DNA from: Bacillota bacterium
Lineage (GTDB): Bacteria > Bacillota > Sulfobacillia > Sulfobacillales > Sulfobacillaceae
NCBI GenBank assembly: GCA_021841025.1
Contig: JAKBWA010000009.1
Span: 1-64,000 of the forward strand
Direction of reading: 5' to 3'
Length of the DNA stretch: 64,000 nt
Shown: one piece after another, positions 34,305 through 43,560 of the stretch
How positions within the stretch are numbered: position 1 is the first letter of the stretch
Layout: each line of letters starts with the position of its first letter
Notes under the pieces: generated by a model
Database searches by the model: none
The model's input: the letters and a program-made list of their open reading frames with translations, nothing else
Told to the model about the DNA's origin: nothing
Position numbers and translations under genes: made by a program

Positions 34305-34890
34305 GGACCAGTGGCTGGTGCGAGATGCTTTGGTCGCTTTGTTGTCACTGCAGCCGTCCATTGAGGTGGTGGGGAGTGGTGCTAGCGGAAAAGAAGGGGT
34401 GGCCCTTGTCTCAGAGTTAAAACCCGATGTGGCTCTTTTGGATATCCAAATGGCGGATGGGGATGGAATTTGGGCGGTAAGGGAAATTCATCGCCTATTT
34501 CCGTCAATTCGTTGTCTTCTGCTTACGACGTTTGCCAAAGATGACTATTTGCGCCAAGGGCTGGCCGCGGGGGCGTCCGGCTATGTCCTTAAGGATACGC
34601 CGACAAAGGAGGTCGTGCAGGCCATAGAAGCTGCTTTGGCCAATCAAACCTGGATTGCGCCCAGTATGCAGTCCCGACTATCAGAGATGTTTCGCCCCGA
34701 TCGTTTAAACGACAGAGAACGGAATATGCTGCAACTGGCCGAAAAAGGGGCAACCAATCGAGAGATCGCGGCGCAATTGTTTTTGGCGGAAGGATCCGTC
34801 AAGAATATGTGGACGGAGATTTTTAGCAAATTGTCTGCGAAGAATCGCGTTGAAGCCATAGCGATTGCGCGCAACCAAGGTATTATTTGA
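34279..34890 (+). CDS. NarL/LiaR-family response regulator
   Basis: A 203-residue regulator with a complete receiver: acidic pair at residues 9-10, phospho-acceptor Asp55 in VALLDIQMADGDG, and a conserved lysine in YVLKDTP. The C-terminal helix-turn-helix is LNDRERNMLQLAEKGATNRE, then GSVKNMWTEIFSKL. ATG 34279 lies 8 bases after GGAGG; GTG 34270 overlaps that site. It overlaps the kinase gene by 26 bp and is its cognate partner. Confidence 0.88.
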   Translation: MMIRVIVVEDQWLVRDALVALLSLQPSIEVVGSGASGKEGVALVSELKPDVALLDIQMADGDGIWAVREIHRLFPSIRCLLLTTFAKDDYLRQGLAAGASGYVLKDTPTKEVVQAIEAALANQTWIAPSMQSRLSEMFRPDRLNDRERNMLQLAEKGATNREIAAQLFLAEGSVKNMWTEIFSKLSAKNRVEAIAIARNQGII

Positions 34891-35055
34891 ATTGAGACCC
34901 AATTGTTCTCTGAGGGAGATCCTGTTAGGAATCAGCCCTTAGGGAGTTGAGAATGAGTAGCAGAGAGCAACCCTTCAGGTATTACTTAAAAGACAGATGT
35001 GAGTACCTTTGCGGCAAACCTCAATCGCAATTCTCCCGGGGGTTGTCATCGTAAA

Positions 35056-35103
35056 GGGCCTCTTGCCGGATCTGTCATGGAACAACCCTCCAGAAAGAGG
35101 CCC
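35056..35103 (-). terminator. stem-loop downstream of the thioesterase gene
   Basis: GGGCCTCTT (35056-35064) and AAGAGGCCC (35095-35103) pair perfectly over 9 bp around a 30-base loop. It lies about 85 bases after the thioesterase stop on the minus strand and 165 bases after the response regulator on the plus strand, so it may serve both. The remainder of 34891-35186 is non-coding. Confidence 0.45.
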
Positions 35104-35186
35104 CTGAGAGGATATGGGCCACTTATTGAAAGAAATTTTATGATAGCGAAAGGTTTTATGCCGCACAATGTTCGGGCCCGACTCAG

Positions 35187-35681
35187 CTAAGAATGAGATG
35201 TCATTGTATCCGGCGCTACGACCAGGACAGCCTCACAACGCACACAGACATCCGATCGGGCATATAACTCACTGTGAACAATGACCTTGCGCGTTCCCAT
35301 TTCAACGATGTGGCCACGTACCGAGAGCACCGAACCTAATGGCGTCGGTTTCACATAGTCAATCTTTAACGAAGCGGTAACACAACGGGGAACCGGTGCC
35401 GCATCACCGGGCTCGTGACCCATTCGGTGATAGAGCGCTAAGGCAGCTGAGCCTGTGCTGTGGCAATCAAGCAGCGATGCTAACAGACCTCCATAGACAA
35501 ACCCCGGAATCGCGATATGTTCTGGTGAAGGAAGATACTCGGTCAAAGTTTCGCCTTGGTTCCAGCGCGTTTGGAAGTGATGTCCTTGGTTGTTTAAGCG
35601 CCCGCATCCATAACACCAGGCGAAGTCTTCTTCATAAAAGTCCTGTATTGCCGCCGGTGATCTTTCATTATTATGAGTCAT
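35187..35681 (-). CDS. PaaI-like hotdog-fold thioesterase
   Basis: A 164-residue single hotdog domain. CYGCGRLNNQGHHF near the N-terminus and FVYGGLLASLLDCHSTGSA (the catalytic-helix region) are typical of PaaI/4HBT family acyl-CoA thioesterases, as is KIDYVKPTPLGSVLSVRG. The substrate is unknown. ATG 35681 follows GCGAGGA. It is monocistronic. Confidence 0.8.
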   Translation of the reverse strand: MTHNNERSPAAIQDFYEEDFAWCYGCGRLNNQGHHFQTRWNQGETLTEYLPSPEHIAIPGFVYGGLLASLLDCHSTGSAALALYHRMGHEPGDAAPVPRCVTASLKIDYVKPTPLGSVLSVRGHIVEMGTRKVIVHSELYARSDVCVRCEAVLVVAPDTMTSHS

Positions 35682-36211
35682 AAATTCACGTCCTCGCCGT
35701 CGTAATCGATGATACCTTTTATCCTACGCCAATTTCTTTATAGCCATTTTTCCCGCATTCCTTCAACACCGTTGTGAAGAAAAGAAACCGTGCCGCCGTA
35801 CCGAATCTCATTGGCAGCGTAGTGTAATGAACATGTCCGTAATGATTTGCCAATGGTCCATGCCAAAGCAGAGCATCTGGGACCAGAACAATTCAGCCGT
35901 GGTATTATGAAAAGCTGAAGCCTGTTCCTAACGGCTATTCTCTATGGTAGCATGCCGGGGAAAAAGTTTCTTGCCGTCTTGTTAGTGGATAATCCCTTAA
36001 GAATCTCGAGATATTTGGTGTGCCGATTCCTTATACACGATCTGACTGGTGATGGAATGAGGGAAGGGTGACGGTGCTCTCATCTTAAGTTAATTTATGA
36101 AGATTACCGTAAAACCGTGGACTAGACTGTCAAAACTTCACCATGAAGGGGAAGTCCCCTGGGGTTGGGACTCGGGGAGAAATATACGTTTGAGTGGGCT
36201 AAAATGGGGTT
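35682..36211. other. long intergenic region before the second uppP-like gene
   Basis: About 530 bases. A plus-strand stretch from about 35855 to 36070 reads in a protein-like way through one internal stop, but I recognise no family and see no ribosome site. An AGTCCC/GGGACT hairpin lies near 36149-36172. Confidence 0.4.
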
Positions 36212-36220
36212 TGTTATAAT
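36212..36220 (+). promoter_or_regulatory. extended -10 promoter
   Basis: TGTTATAAT is a perfect extended -10 element 72 bases upstream of the uppP-like start. A TTGAGT lies 19 bases upstream as a weak -35. Confidence 0.55.
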
Positions 36221-36291
36221 GGATGGCGGCATTTCCCGTACCATCTTGAGGGTTAACAATTCAATTCATTTTTCTTCGAGGAGCATGATGC

Positions 36292-37143
36292 GTGAGTCAC
36301 CATTATTTGATACCTGCCTTAATTGCAGGTTTAATTCAGGGCGTGGTTGAATGGCTGCCGGTAAGCAGCAAAACCATGATTACGATTTACTTTACGGTAA
36401 TGGGGATCAAGGTGCAAAACGCCTACGACTTGGGCCTTATTGCCAACTTCGGATCCTTTTTCGCGGCTGTATACTACTTTCGTAAAGAAGTCGTTCAGAC
36501 CTTTAAGGTCCTTATTCGGCCATTTGATTCTCAATATTATTCCCGTCTTTTGCGCTTTCTATTTATTGGCACTCTGGCCACGGGGGTAACCGGACTTCCC
36601 GCCTTTATTCTTGTGCGCCATGCCTTTAGCGCCATCGGTGGTTCGGCGGCTATGGTGGTCATTGGTATTCTGTTGTTATTTACGGGATTTGTCGTGCGAA
36701 ACAAAGAACGCATGGTGGAGAACCAAGGCAAGCAGGAAAGGGAGAACACCCGTGTTCCCGGATTTGGCGCTTCTGTTTTGACCGGTCTCATGCAAGGCCT
36801 GGCCGGGCTGCCGGGAATTAGTCGCAGCGGGATGACCATTACCCCTTTGCTGTGGATGGGATTTGAGGCCAAGGAAGCGATTCGCCTGTCCTTTATGCTT
36901 GATGTGCTTGCATTGGTGGGAGCCGGTGTGGTCCCGCTCGTGATTGGCCGAGGCGGCTTTCAGGCTGTGGCCCAGCTAGGGGTCGTCACAACATTGCTTA
37001 TGATAGCAGTGGCCGCCGTAGTGTCATTCTTAGCCATGTCTACCGTTTTGAAATTTGCCAGCCGTTGGCGAACGTCCACAGCAACCTTTGTCATTGCTGG
37101 GATTACTTTGGTTGTAGCAACGGCTGCGTTGCTGGGCGTGTAA
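36292..37143 (+). CDS. UppP/BacA-family protein (undecaprenyl-diphosphatase-like), copy 2
   Basis: A 283-residue membrane protein of the BacA/UppP family. The first signature is QGVVEWLPVSSKT: the catalytic Glu20 and both serines are present, but the usual SSxGH glycine and histidine are Thr28 and Met29. LPGISRSGMTI keeps the arginine. It starts with GTG at 36292, GAGGAG 8 bases upstream. Because it stands before a polyprenyl-linked glycosylation cluster, a role in recycling a lipid carrier fits, but the altered motif leaves activity uncertain. Confidence 0.82.
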   Translation: MSHHYLIPALIAGLIQGVVEWLPVSSKTMITIYFTVMGIKVQNAYDLGLIANFGSFFAAVYYFRKEVVQTFKVLIRPFDSQYYSRLLRFLFIGTLATGVTGLPAFILVRHAFSAIGGSAAMVVIGILLLFTGFVVRNKERMVENQGKQERENTRVPGFGASVLTGLMQGLAGLPGISRSGMTITPLLWMGFEAKEAIRLSFMLDVLALVGAGVVPLVIGRGGFQAVAQLGVVTTLLMIAVAAVVSFLAMSTVLKFASRWRTSTATFVIAGITLVVATAALLGV

Positions 37144-37173
37144 AGGATTTCTTGGACTGGCATTTAAGAAAAT

Positions 37174-37221
37174 CTTGGAGACAAAGGCTTGAGCGGGGTG
37201 ATTACCCGCTGACCCTCCAAG
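37174..37221 (+). terminator. nested terminator after the second uppP-like gene
   Basis: CTTGGAG (37174-37180) pairs with CTCCAAG (37215-37221), and within it AGCGGG (37192-37197) pairs with CCCGCT (37205-37210). CTATTTCTC follows. Confidence 0.6.
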
Positions 37222-37524
37222 CTATTTCTCAATAAGTAGCACAAGGCGCTCGTTTTCAGCGAAATCTTCGGCAGCAAGGACGTTACTGAGGTTGGTCAAG
37301 AGGGTGCTGCTAGCCAGCTGAGGGGACCAACCATACGCCGATAAGAGGATACGCCCAAACTCCTCTCCATCCGCCAGGATGAGAAAAAGGTCAGGCGAAC
37401 AACTGTTGTCTATGTTTGGATATGTTTTTGGGCAACTGTTAGCACCACGCATAAGTTTACAAGCGTCTTTGACCACATTGAAGGAGGCTGCAGCGGGTGC
37501 TGTTTCACTGGAACTTGCGGTCAA
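37222..37524 (-). pseudogene. possible gene remnant
   Basis: A 100-codon minus-strand frame whose last 60 codons read like a soluble protein (ADGEEFGRILLSAYGWSPQL, then LSNVLAAEDFAENERLVLLI). No start codon has a ribosome site, and the first part is less convincing. The opposite-strand frame at 37379-37645 looks like its shadow. The family is not recognised. The rest of 37525-37801 is non-coding. Confidence 0.3.
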
Positions 37525-37801
37525 CGGCAGGGATTACCAAGGGCTGTATTCACACAGTTTCTTGGTCAGACATTACGTCGCCGCAAGACCGATCGACGAA
37601 ATGGTGTATCCAGGAATCCTAGTCTGGTGTAGAAAGCGGCCGTGACGAAAAACTGCCGTGCCGTGAAGGGTTTCTGGGGAGGGATACTAGGCTTAAGAAC
37701 CTGTTGGATCCCAGATTGACGTAAGGAGGCAAAATACATTACAATGGCCCAATCAGTGTGCGAATTCAGCGAACCTTCAGTGGGATTGGCTGCCGATTCG
37801 C

Positions 37802-37807
37802 TATAAT
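37802..37807 (+). promoter_or_regulatory. -10 box of the glycosylation cluster
   Basis: An exact TATAAT touches an in-frame ATG at 37808. A promoter here means that ATG lies at or before the transcript start, which supports the later start at 37895 for the following gene. Confidence 0.5.
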
Positions 37808-37894
37808 ATGCGTAGTCTGAAAAGGGGGACATCCCGACTGAAATCTGATCGGCTATGGGCACGCGAGCCGAGGGGATCTCACGATGACAAGGAG

Positions 37895-38899
37895 ATGATT
37901 AGCACGGCTAATCCCAAACGTCGTCCGGGACGGTGGTTCAAAAGCGCAGCAATTCTCGGCGTAAGCACAGTGGTAGTGCTTTTACTTGTACACAAGATGC
38001 CACTGGACAAAGTCTCGGAGGCGTGGCAACGGTTATCGGTGACGATTCTGGCGGGGGCCCTATTGTGTCAGATTTTTTTCGTGGAAATGCGCACCCTTCG
38101 TTTTGGGATGATGGCGGGCTCCTTGCCTGACTCACATCCCCTTTCCCGGGCATATCGGTGGTTCGGTGCCACTGCGCTTTATTCCATGACTTCCGCTGTT
38201 TTTCCTGGGGGCATGGGCGAATTAATGCTTCCAGTCTATCTCAAACCTTTCGGCGTGAATACCGGGTCGAGCCTGGGACTAGCGGTTGGCTCCCGTCTGT
38301 TTGACATTGGATGGTCAATCATGCTGGCGCTATTATTTGGTCTTTGGCTGATTCCGGCCCACGGCTGGATTGTGGTCCGGATGGTGCTAGTGCTGGCCGC
38401 TTTGGGAATCATTGCCATAAGTGCTTTGATTCGTTTCGTGGATCCTATGCGTTTGAATGACCGTCTGCGACTTCCCGGGTGGGCTGGACGAATCCTCTCT
38501 ACGGCTCAAAAGGCTCGCGCGGTCATCAACCGTCTCTCGTGGACGGATTTTCTCGTGATCTCGGGGATGACTCTATCGATTAAGCTAGCTAGCACGCTAT
38601 TTTACTATTTAATTGCCCGGGGTATGGGATATACGCCGGGTTTTCTTCATGTGGCGGCAGCGATGATGTTCTTTTCGCTCTTTATGACTGTTCCGATTCA
38701 AAGCCCAGGAGGATTTGGCACATCTGAGGCGTGGTGGACATTGGGCTTGAGGTTAGTGGGAGTGCCGCTGAAAGAGGCCCTGATTCTAGGCATCGCGTTT
38801 CAAATATTGAACCTGCTTTACGTATGCGCCATTGGGAGCATATTTATGCTCGTTCGAATTTGGCCGCGGTACGGGGTGTTGCGGAAATCCGGAACTTAG
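37895..38899 (+). CDS. LPG_synthase_TM (UPF0104) membrane protein, flippase-like
   Basis: A 334-residue protein with about eight membrane segments of the family found in the membrane half of MprF and in AglD. Typical spots are MTSAVFPGGMGELMLPVYL and VPIQSPGGFGTSEAWW. Next to GT2 and YfhO-type genes it may flip or handle a lipid-linked sugar. ATG 37895 directly follows AAGGAG, an unusually short spacing. A four-codon frame (ATG ACA AGG AGA TGA at 37883-37897) with GAGGGG upstream ends on it and may deliver ribosomes by re-initiation. Confidence 0.75.
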   Translation: MISTANPKRRPGRWFKSAAILGVSTVVVLLLVHKMPLDKVSEAWQRLSVTILAGALLCQIFFVEMRTLRFGMMAGSLPDSHPLSRAYRWFGATALYSMTSAVFPGGMGELMLPVYLKPFGVNTGSSLGLAVGSRLFDIGWSIMLALLFGLWLIPAHGWIVVRMVLVLAALGIIAISALIRFVDPMRLNDRLRLPGWAGRILSTAQKARAVINRLSWTDFLVISGMTLSIKLASTLFYYLIARGMGYTPGFLHVAAAMMFFSLFMTVPIQSPGGFGTSEAWWTLGLRLVGVPLKEALILGIAFQILNLLYVCAIGSIFMLVRIWPRYGVLRKSGT

Positions 38900-38913
38900 G
38901 AGGGTACAAGTTT

Positions 38914-39936
38914 ATGTTTGCAACGCGCATTATTTTTATGATTTTGACGGTATTGACGTTGGGATTGATGGGTTTTTCCGGAAATTGGCGCAACCGCAAG
39001 CAATGGGTATGGGTCGCAGTATTTTTGACCTTGATGATGGAAGCTGGACAAATATCTCACTTCGTGTCGGTCAACAATCTGCATTTGGTCGATGTCATGA
39101 TCATATTCTTAGCCATTGTTGCGGTGATATTGTACTCCGCCTTGAAGGCGGCTAACGTGAAGGCAGGGAAAACGCTTAATATTATCAATCAATTGGTGGA
39201 TCAACAAGCGCTAGCCGATTTTGCAAGAGAATACACCCATGCGGTGTTTCATCCTGTCACCGTGGTCATCCCCGCTTACTTTGAGGTAGATAATATTGGC
39301 AGGGTGCTCGACAGTATTCCCCGGAATATTGACGGCACGCCGGTTTCCGTATTGGTGGTCGTGGACGGAAGTGCTGACGGCACGGATGATGTGGTCAGAG
39401 AGCATGGAGACTTTGTGTCTTATGTGTCCGTTAACAGAGGACAAGGAGCGGCACTGCGAGTGGGCTACCGCATCGCCATTGACCATGGCGCTCAGTATAT
39501 TGTCACTCTGGATGCCGACGGACAATATGATCCGTCAGAAATGTCCGGGTTGGTGAAGCCGGTTCTCCGGGACGAGGCGGATTATGTGCAAGGATCTCGG
39601 CGTATGGGTCGGTATGTGAGTGATGACGTGATTCGCGTCATGGGTGTATATTGGTTTAACTGGCTCATTGGGCTGTTGTTGCGTCAGCGCATTACGGATT
39701 CATCCAATGGATTTCGGGCTATCAAAGCCGGTGTGCTGAGGAATCTGGCTTTAAGCGAAGATCAATATCATGCGGCAGAATTGTTAATTTTGGCGGTGAG
39801 AAAACGCTTCCGGGTTATCGAGAGACCCGCTTCCATGTATCCAAGAAATTCCGGCGAAACCAAAAAAGGCCACAATCTCCTTTACGCATACCATTATGCT
39901 CGGGTGATCTTTAAAAGCTGGCTTCGAGCTATATGA
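38914..39936 (+). CDS. GT2 glycosyltransferase with N-terminal membrane domain
   Basis: A 340-residue protein. Residues 1-80 form two or three membrane helices resembling the DUF2304 protein that often accompanies such enzymes. Residues about 108-320 are a dolichol-phosphate-mannose-synthase-like GT2 domain: TVVIPAYFEVDNIGRVLDSI, VVVDGSADGTDD, and the metal-binding TLDADGQYDP. It probably transfers a sugar from a nucleotide donor to polyprenyl phosphate on the inner membrane face. AGGAGGG lies 9 bases before the ATG. Confidence 0.82.
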   Translation: MFATRIIFMILTVLTLGLMGFSGNWRNRKQWVWVAVFLTLMMEAGQISHFVSVNNLHLVDVMIIFLAIVAVILYSALKAANVKAGKTLNIINQLVDQQALADFAREYTHAVFHPVTVVIPAYFEVDNIGRVLDSIPRNIDGTPVSVLVVVDGSADGTDDVVREHGDFVSYVSVNRGQGAALRVGYRIAIDHGAQYIVTLDADGQYDPSEMSGLVKPVLRDEADYVQGSRRMGRYVSDDVIRVMGVYWFNWLIGLLLRQRITDSSNGFRAIKAGVLRNLALSEDQYHAAELLILAVRKRFRVIERPASMYPRNSGETKKGHNLLYAYHYARVIFKSWLRAI

Positions 39937-42521
39937 TGTCTGGGGCAAAGACCTCACTGCGCCGTCACCCCGATGGGTTGGCGATAGCGTCTTTCCTGGC
40001 AATTTCTCTGATTTTATTTGGGCTCTTGAAACCCGGGGTTTCGTCGCTGCATGGTGACAACCTCATTCAAAATTATCCTCTGCGGGTATTTGTCGGGGAC
40101 ATTTTGAGCAGTGGGCATCTGCCTTTGTGGAACCCTTATATTTGGAGCGGCACCCCCTTGTTAGCCGGCTTTAACGCGGGTGCTGCTTATCCGCTGACAT
40201 GGCTCTTCGCGGTATTGCCCGGTCCCACGGCTTGGACTTTAACACTAATCGCCGTGTATACCCTGGCTGCGAGTGGGTTCTATTGTTTGATGCGGGAATT
40301 AGGACGGTCTTGGTGGGCGAGTTGGCTTGCCGGAGCCACATTTGGGTTTTCCGGCTTTATGATCGCACAGATGGTGCATTTGGGTAACGTTCAAGGTGTC
40401 GCCTGGGTCGGTTGGATCAGCCTCTTTGTCATTCGGGTGACAAAATCCCAGGACTGGCCGGAACGTCTAAAATGGACAATGTATCTGGGAGTCTCTGCGG
40501 GTTTGGTCATTCTCACTGGAAGCCCGGAACCTATGGCTTTTGGGTCTGTTTTTGCTGCTATCACGGCGTTTTATGCTCTCTTCAGTCCAGAGGCCAAACG
40601 CGGGCCCAGCCTAGCGGCATTCGTCCTGGCCGGGATTCTGGCCCTCTGTATCGGAGCCATGCAGTGGGTTCCGGGACTGGCATTTATTCATATGTCGCAA
40701 CGGCACAAAGTCAGCTTGACAACATTTGGCTCGATGTCCCTCCCGCCGATCTCTTGGATCTTTTTCTTTTGGCCCTATATTCACGGAGGGTATTCCCGCT
40801 TTCCCGCTCCCATCAACTACAAAGGAACATTTAACTTGCCGGAGATCAGCGGTTACGTCGGGCTGTTGCCGGTTCTAGCGGCATTGTCCTTGGTATTCTC
40901 TAAATGGAACAAATTAGACCGCCGACAATTATGGATGTTTTATACCTGGGGCATTGCGGGAGCTCTTTTGAGTGCCGGACGTTTTACGCCCTTGGAAGGA
41001 ATTCTCTATCATATTCCCCTTTATCATGGGATTCGGGCTCAAAACCGCAATCTTTTTATGGTCGATGCTGCGTTAGCGGCCATTTTCGCCTACTGGCTCG
41101 ATGGGATCCGCCAAAGAAAGCTCTTTGACTCCGGAAAACTTTCCTGGCGCGTATTTGTTCCGGGGATGATATTTGCGGCTTTGTTCTTTTTGTGTCTTCG
41201 CATAGGCATAACCACTGACCCTTTGATTATCCATGGTCTCGGTGTTTATGTGGTGATCGGGATTTTACTGGGTGTGATTGCCATGGGGATATATTTCAGT
41301 CTTCCCTGGCTGTCCTCGCCAAGACGCATGCAGATTGTCACGATTTTTACCGTGATTGACGTCGCTCTTTTTACTGGAGGGCAATATTGGCTGAATCCTC
41401 CGTCCATTAATGTGGCCACCGGTGGGCCTTCCCTATCCACCAGAATGACCGCAATTGTGGGAACGGGGGGGCGTTACGGAATCTATGATCCCAATTTGAC
41501 GTACTACCCTCAAGTGGAAGCGTTAAACGAGCCGGATCTTAATTTGCTCTATGGACTGAAGAGTTTCCAAGGTTACGGATCTTTGGTTTCCGGCCGTTAT
41601 CAAAAGGCTACCGGATCCCACCGCCAAGCTGTGTTTAAGCCTTCTTTGCTGGCTTCTGATCCGTTGGTCAATAAACTGAATGTGACAACCGTCTTTACGT
41701 TGCCCGAGGATCTTTTGAAAGCCGTTTCGGCAAACGCACCCTGGTCTCAAATGCGTCTTCGCCCCCACAGTGGCTTGCCAAATTTGCGTCATCCCTGGTT
41801 TTTTGGCACGAAGCTGAATGTGAGGACTGTGCGCTTGAACTTTCCTGTCGGCATTGGGCTTCCTTCCCGATCATGGCATGTAGGATCTTTGCTGTCCTCT
41901 GGTAAGATAAAGTGGTATAGACCCTTCATATCCCGGGCGGGTAATGTTCTCTCCTTGAATTTTCCTTCTGGTGTGCACGCCACCGCGATTGTCATTCGTG
42001 CGCCCCAGGGATTTACGGGTCAACCCCAAGGTGCGGTGATTGCCGCGGGAAAACCCGCAGCAATTCAGCTATTGGTGCCGAACCAAGCTTTGACGGGAAG
42101 TCTGCCGTTTCCCCAATGGCGTTATGAAGGACAGGTGGGATCTTTCGCGCTATTTCACAACACCCGGGCGCATGGATGGTTTTGGCTGGGGAACCAGGGC
42201 AACGTGGAGCCTTTTCATCCTGCGAGCCCAATCGACCCCAATCATGTCACGGTGAGGGTGAGTGCTCCCGGGGCTACGCGCCTTCATTGGAGTGAATCCT
42301 ATGCCCCGGGCTGGACAGCAACCATCACCCATAATGGGACTACCCGGACAGCTAAGGTTTCACCCGGGGTGATTCAGAGCGTAAAAGTTCCCAAGGGGTT
42401 ATCTCGCGTAAGCTTTCGGTACCAGGAACCGGGGCTGGATCCGGGAATTTTCCTCTCGGTAGCTGGGTTCCTGGCGGCTTTGGCTATATGGATCGTCGCG
42501 CGAAGAAGAGACCATGCTTAG
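39933..42521 (+). CDS. YfhO-like multi-spanning membrane glycosyltransferase
   Basis: An 862-residue protein with about 12 membrane helices in the first 520 residues and an extracytoplasmic C-terminal domain before a last helix. The N-terminal loop LHGDNLIQNYPLRVFVGDIL, then WNPYIWSGTPLLAG is the YfhO hallmark and holds the acidic residues of GT-C enzymes. YfhO-type proteins use polyprenyl-phosphate sugars to decorate surface polymers, which fits the preceding GT2. ATG 39933 overlaps the GT2 stop; there is no strong ribosome site, so coupling is likely. Confidence 0.8.
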   Translation: MMSGAKTSLRRHPDGLAIASFLAISLILFGLLKPGVSSLHGDNLIQNYPLRVFVGDILSSGHLPLWNPYIWSGTPLLAGFNAGAAYPLTWLFAVLPGPTAWTLTLIAVYTLAASGFYCLMRELGRSWWASWLAGATFGFSGFMIAQMVHLGNVQGVAWVGWISLFVIRVTKSQDWPERLKWTMYLGVSAGLVILTGSPEPMAFGSVFAAITAFYALFSPEAKRGPSLAAFVLAGILALCIGAMQWVPGLAFIHMSQRHKVSLTTFGSMSLPPISWIFFFWPYIHGGYSRFPAPINYKGTFNLPEISGYVGLLPVLAALSLVFSKWNKLDRRQLWMFYTWGIAGALLSAGRFTPLEGILYHIPLYHGIRAQNRNLFMVDAALAAIFAYWLDGIRQRKLFDSGKLSWRVFVPGMIFAALFFLCLRIGITTDPLIIHGLGVYVVIGILLGVIAMGIYFSLPWLSSPRRMQIVTIFTVIDVALFTGGQYWLNPPSINVATGGPSLSTRMTAIVGTGGRYGIYDPNLTYYPQVEALNEPDLNLLYGLKSFQGYGSLVSGRYQKATGSHRQAVFKPSLLASDPLVNKLNVTTVFTLPEDLLKAVSANAPWSQMRLRPHSGLPNLRHPWFFGTKLNVRTVRLNFPVGIGLPSRSWHVGSLLSSGKIKWYRPFISRAGNVLSLNFPSGVHATAIVIRAPQGFTGQPQGAVIAAGKPAAIQLLVPNQALTGSLPFPQWRYEGQVGSFALFHNTRAHGWFWLGNQGNVEPFHPASPIDPNHVTVRVSAPGATRLHWSESYAPGWTATITHNGTTRTAKVSPGVIQSVKVPKGLSRVSFRYQEPGLDPGIFLSVAGFLAALAIWIVARRRDHA

Positions 42522-43414
42522 ACAAATTGCTTAAAATCCTCCCACACAAGTTTCAAGCCTTCCGGCAGATCGACTTGCGGTTTGAGACCGTGGCTTTGGA
42601 GTGTAGCGGTGTCGACAATAACGGCTGGCATCTCCCCCGGCTTGGGATCCACATAGTCGATGGGAATCGGGGCTCCGGTGGCTTGCCGGGCCATATTCAC
42701 CAAGGAATTAACGCTGACGGAACGGCCGAAACCTACGGTTAAAGGTCCGGTTATGCCTTGTTTGACAACCATGAGGAAGGTTTCCGCCACATCATCGAGA
42801 AAAATGTAGTCCCGGACTTGCTCGCCGTTGCCGTATATATGAACCGGGCCTTGGCCTAGAGCTGAGCGCATTAACCGAGGAATCATGCTGTCCTTATTCA
42901 TCATGCCTGTCCCATAGACGTTGGTCATGCGCAGTGAGGTGCCTAAGATGCCATAAGCATGGTGGTAAGTTGTCAACAGCATTTCACAGGCCGCTTTGGT
43001 CGCTCCATAGGGCGTGAGCGGTTTTAACACCATTTCTTCATGAATGGGAACCGATCCGACATTGCCGACAACGGCATTAGAAGAGGCCAAAAGAAACTGG
43101 CGCACTCCCACTTGCCGGCTTCGTTCCAGTAAATCCATAGTCATTTTCAAGTTGGTTTCATACACGTGATAGGGTCTGGACAGAGACTTGAGAACGGAAG
43201 TGAATGCTGCGAGATGGATGACGGCATCAGTGCCGGGTGTCACACTCGATTCTAAAACGTGAGGATCCAACAAATCTCCGACCACTTGCTGTACCCCAGA
43301 ATGTCTCGAAGGTTTCAAATCCGCAACCGTAACCTCAAAACCCTCTTCTATCAGCCGACTTACAAGGGCATGCCCGATAAAGCCGGCACCGCCCGTTACC
43401 AGAATTTTCCCCAT
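42518..43414 (-). CDS. NAD-dependent sugar epimerase/dehydratase (extended SDR)
   Basis: A 298-residue short-chain dehydrogenase of the UDP-glucose 4-epimerase-like group. The nucleotide site is TGGAGFIGHAL, the active-site tyrosine and lysine are in YGATKAACEM, and serines occur at LLASSNAVVG. NVYGTGM and QVRDYIFLDDVAE are typical of sugar-nucleotide epimerases. The stop codon overlaps that of the convergent YfhO gene by 4 bp. It probably makes a nucleotide sugar for the neighbouring glycosyltransferases. Confidence 0.83.
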   Translation of the reverse strand: MGKILVTGGAGFIGHALVSRLIEEGFEVTVADLKPSRHSGVQQVVGDLLDPHVLESSVTPGTDAVIHLAAFTSVLKSLSRPYHVYETNLKMTMDLLERSRQVGVRQFLLASSNAVVGNVGSVPIHEEMVLKPLTPYGATKAACEMLLTTYHHAYGILGTSLRMTNVYGTGMMNKDSMIPRLMRSALGQGPVHIYGNGEQVRDYIFLDDVAETFLMVVKQGITGPLTVGFGRSVSVNSLVNMARQATGAPIPIDYVDPKPGEMPAVIVDTATLQSHGLKPQVDLPEGLKLVWEDFKQFV

Positions 43415-43530
43415 AGTTTCCGCCTTTCTACAAATTCCCGAGGCTGTTTTTGGTTGCCTTCGAGAATATTATCATCATAATAATTCGACAGAAATATGGC
43501 TATCATGTCGGTATCTGGTGGGAGATTCTT

Positions 43531-43560
43531 TCTGGATGTCTTTGGCATCCAGAGGTTTTT
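43531..43560 (+). terminator. orphan intrinsic terminator
   Basis: TCTGGATG (43531-43538) and CATCCAGA (43546-43553) pair perfectly, followed by GGTTTTT. There is no intact plus-strand gene upstream, so it may belong to a lost gene. Between 43415 and 43933 I see no convincing gene; a plus-strand frame ending at 43934 has no usable start. Confidence 0.55.

Noticed and set aside
37379-37645. Plus-strand 88-codon frame
   Set aside because: No ribosome site; it mirrors the more protein-like minus-strand frame at 37222-37524.
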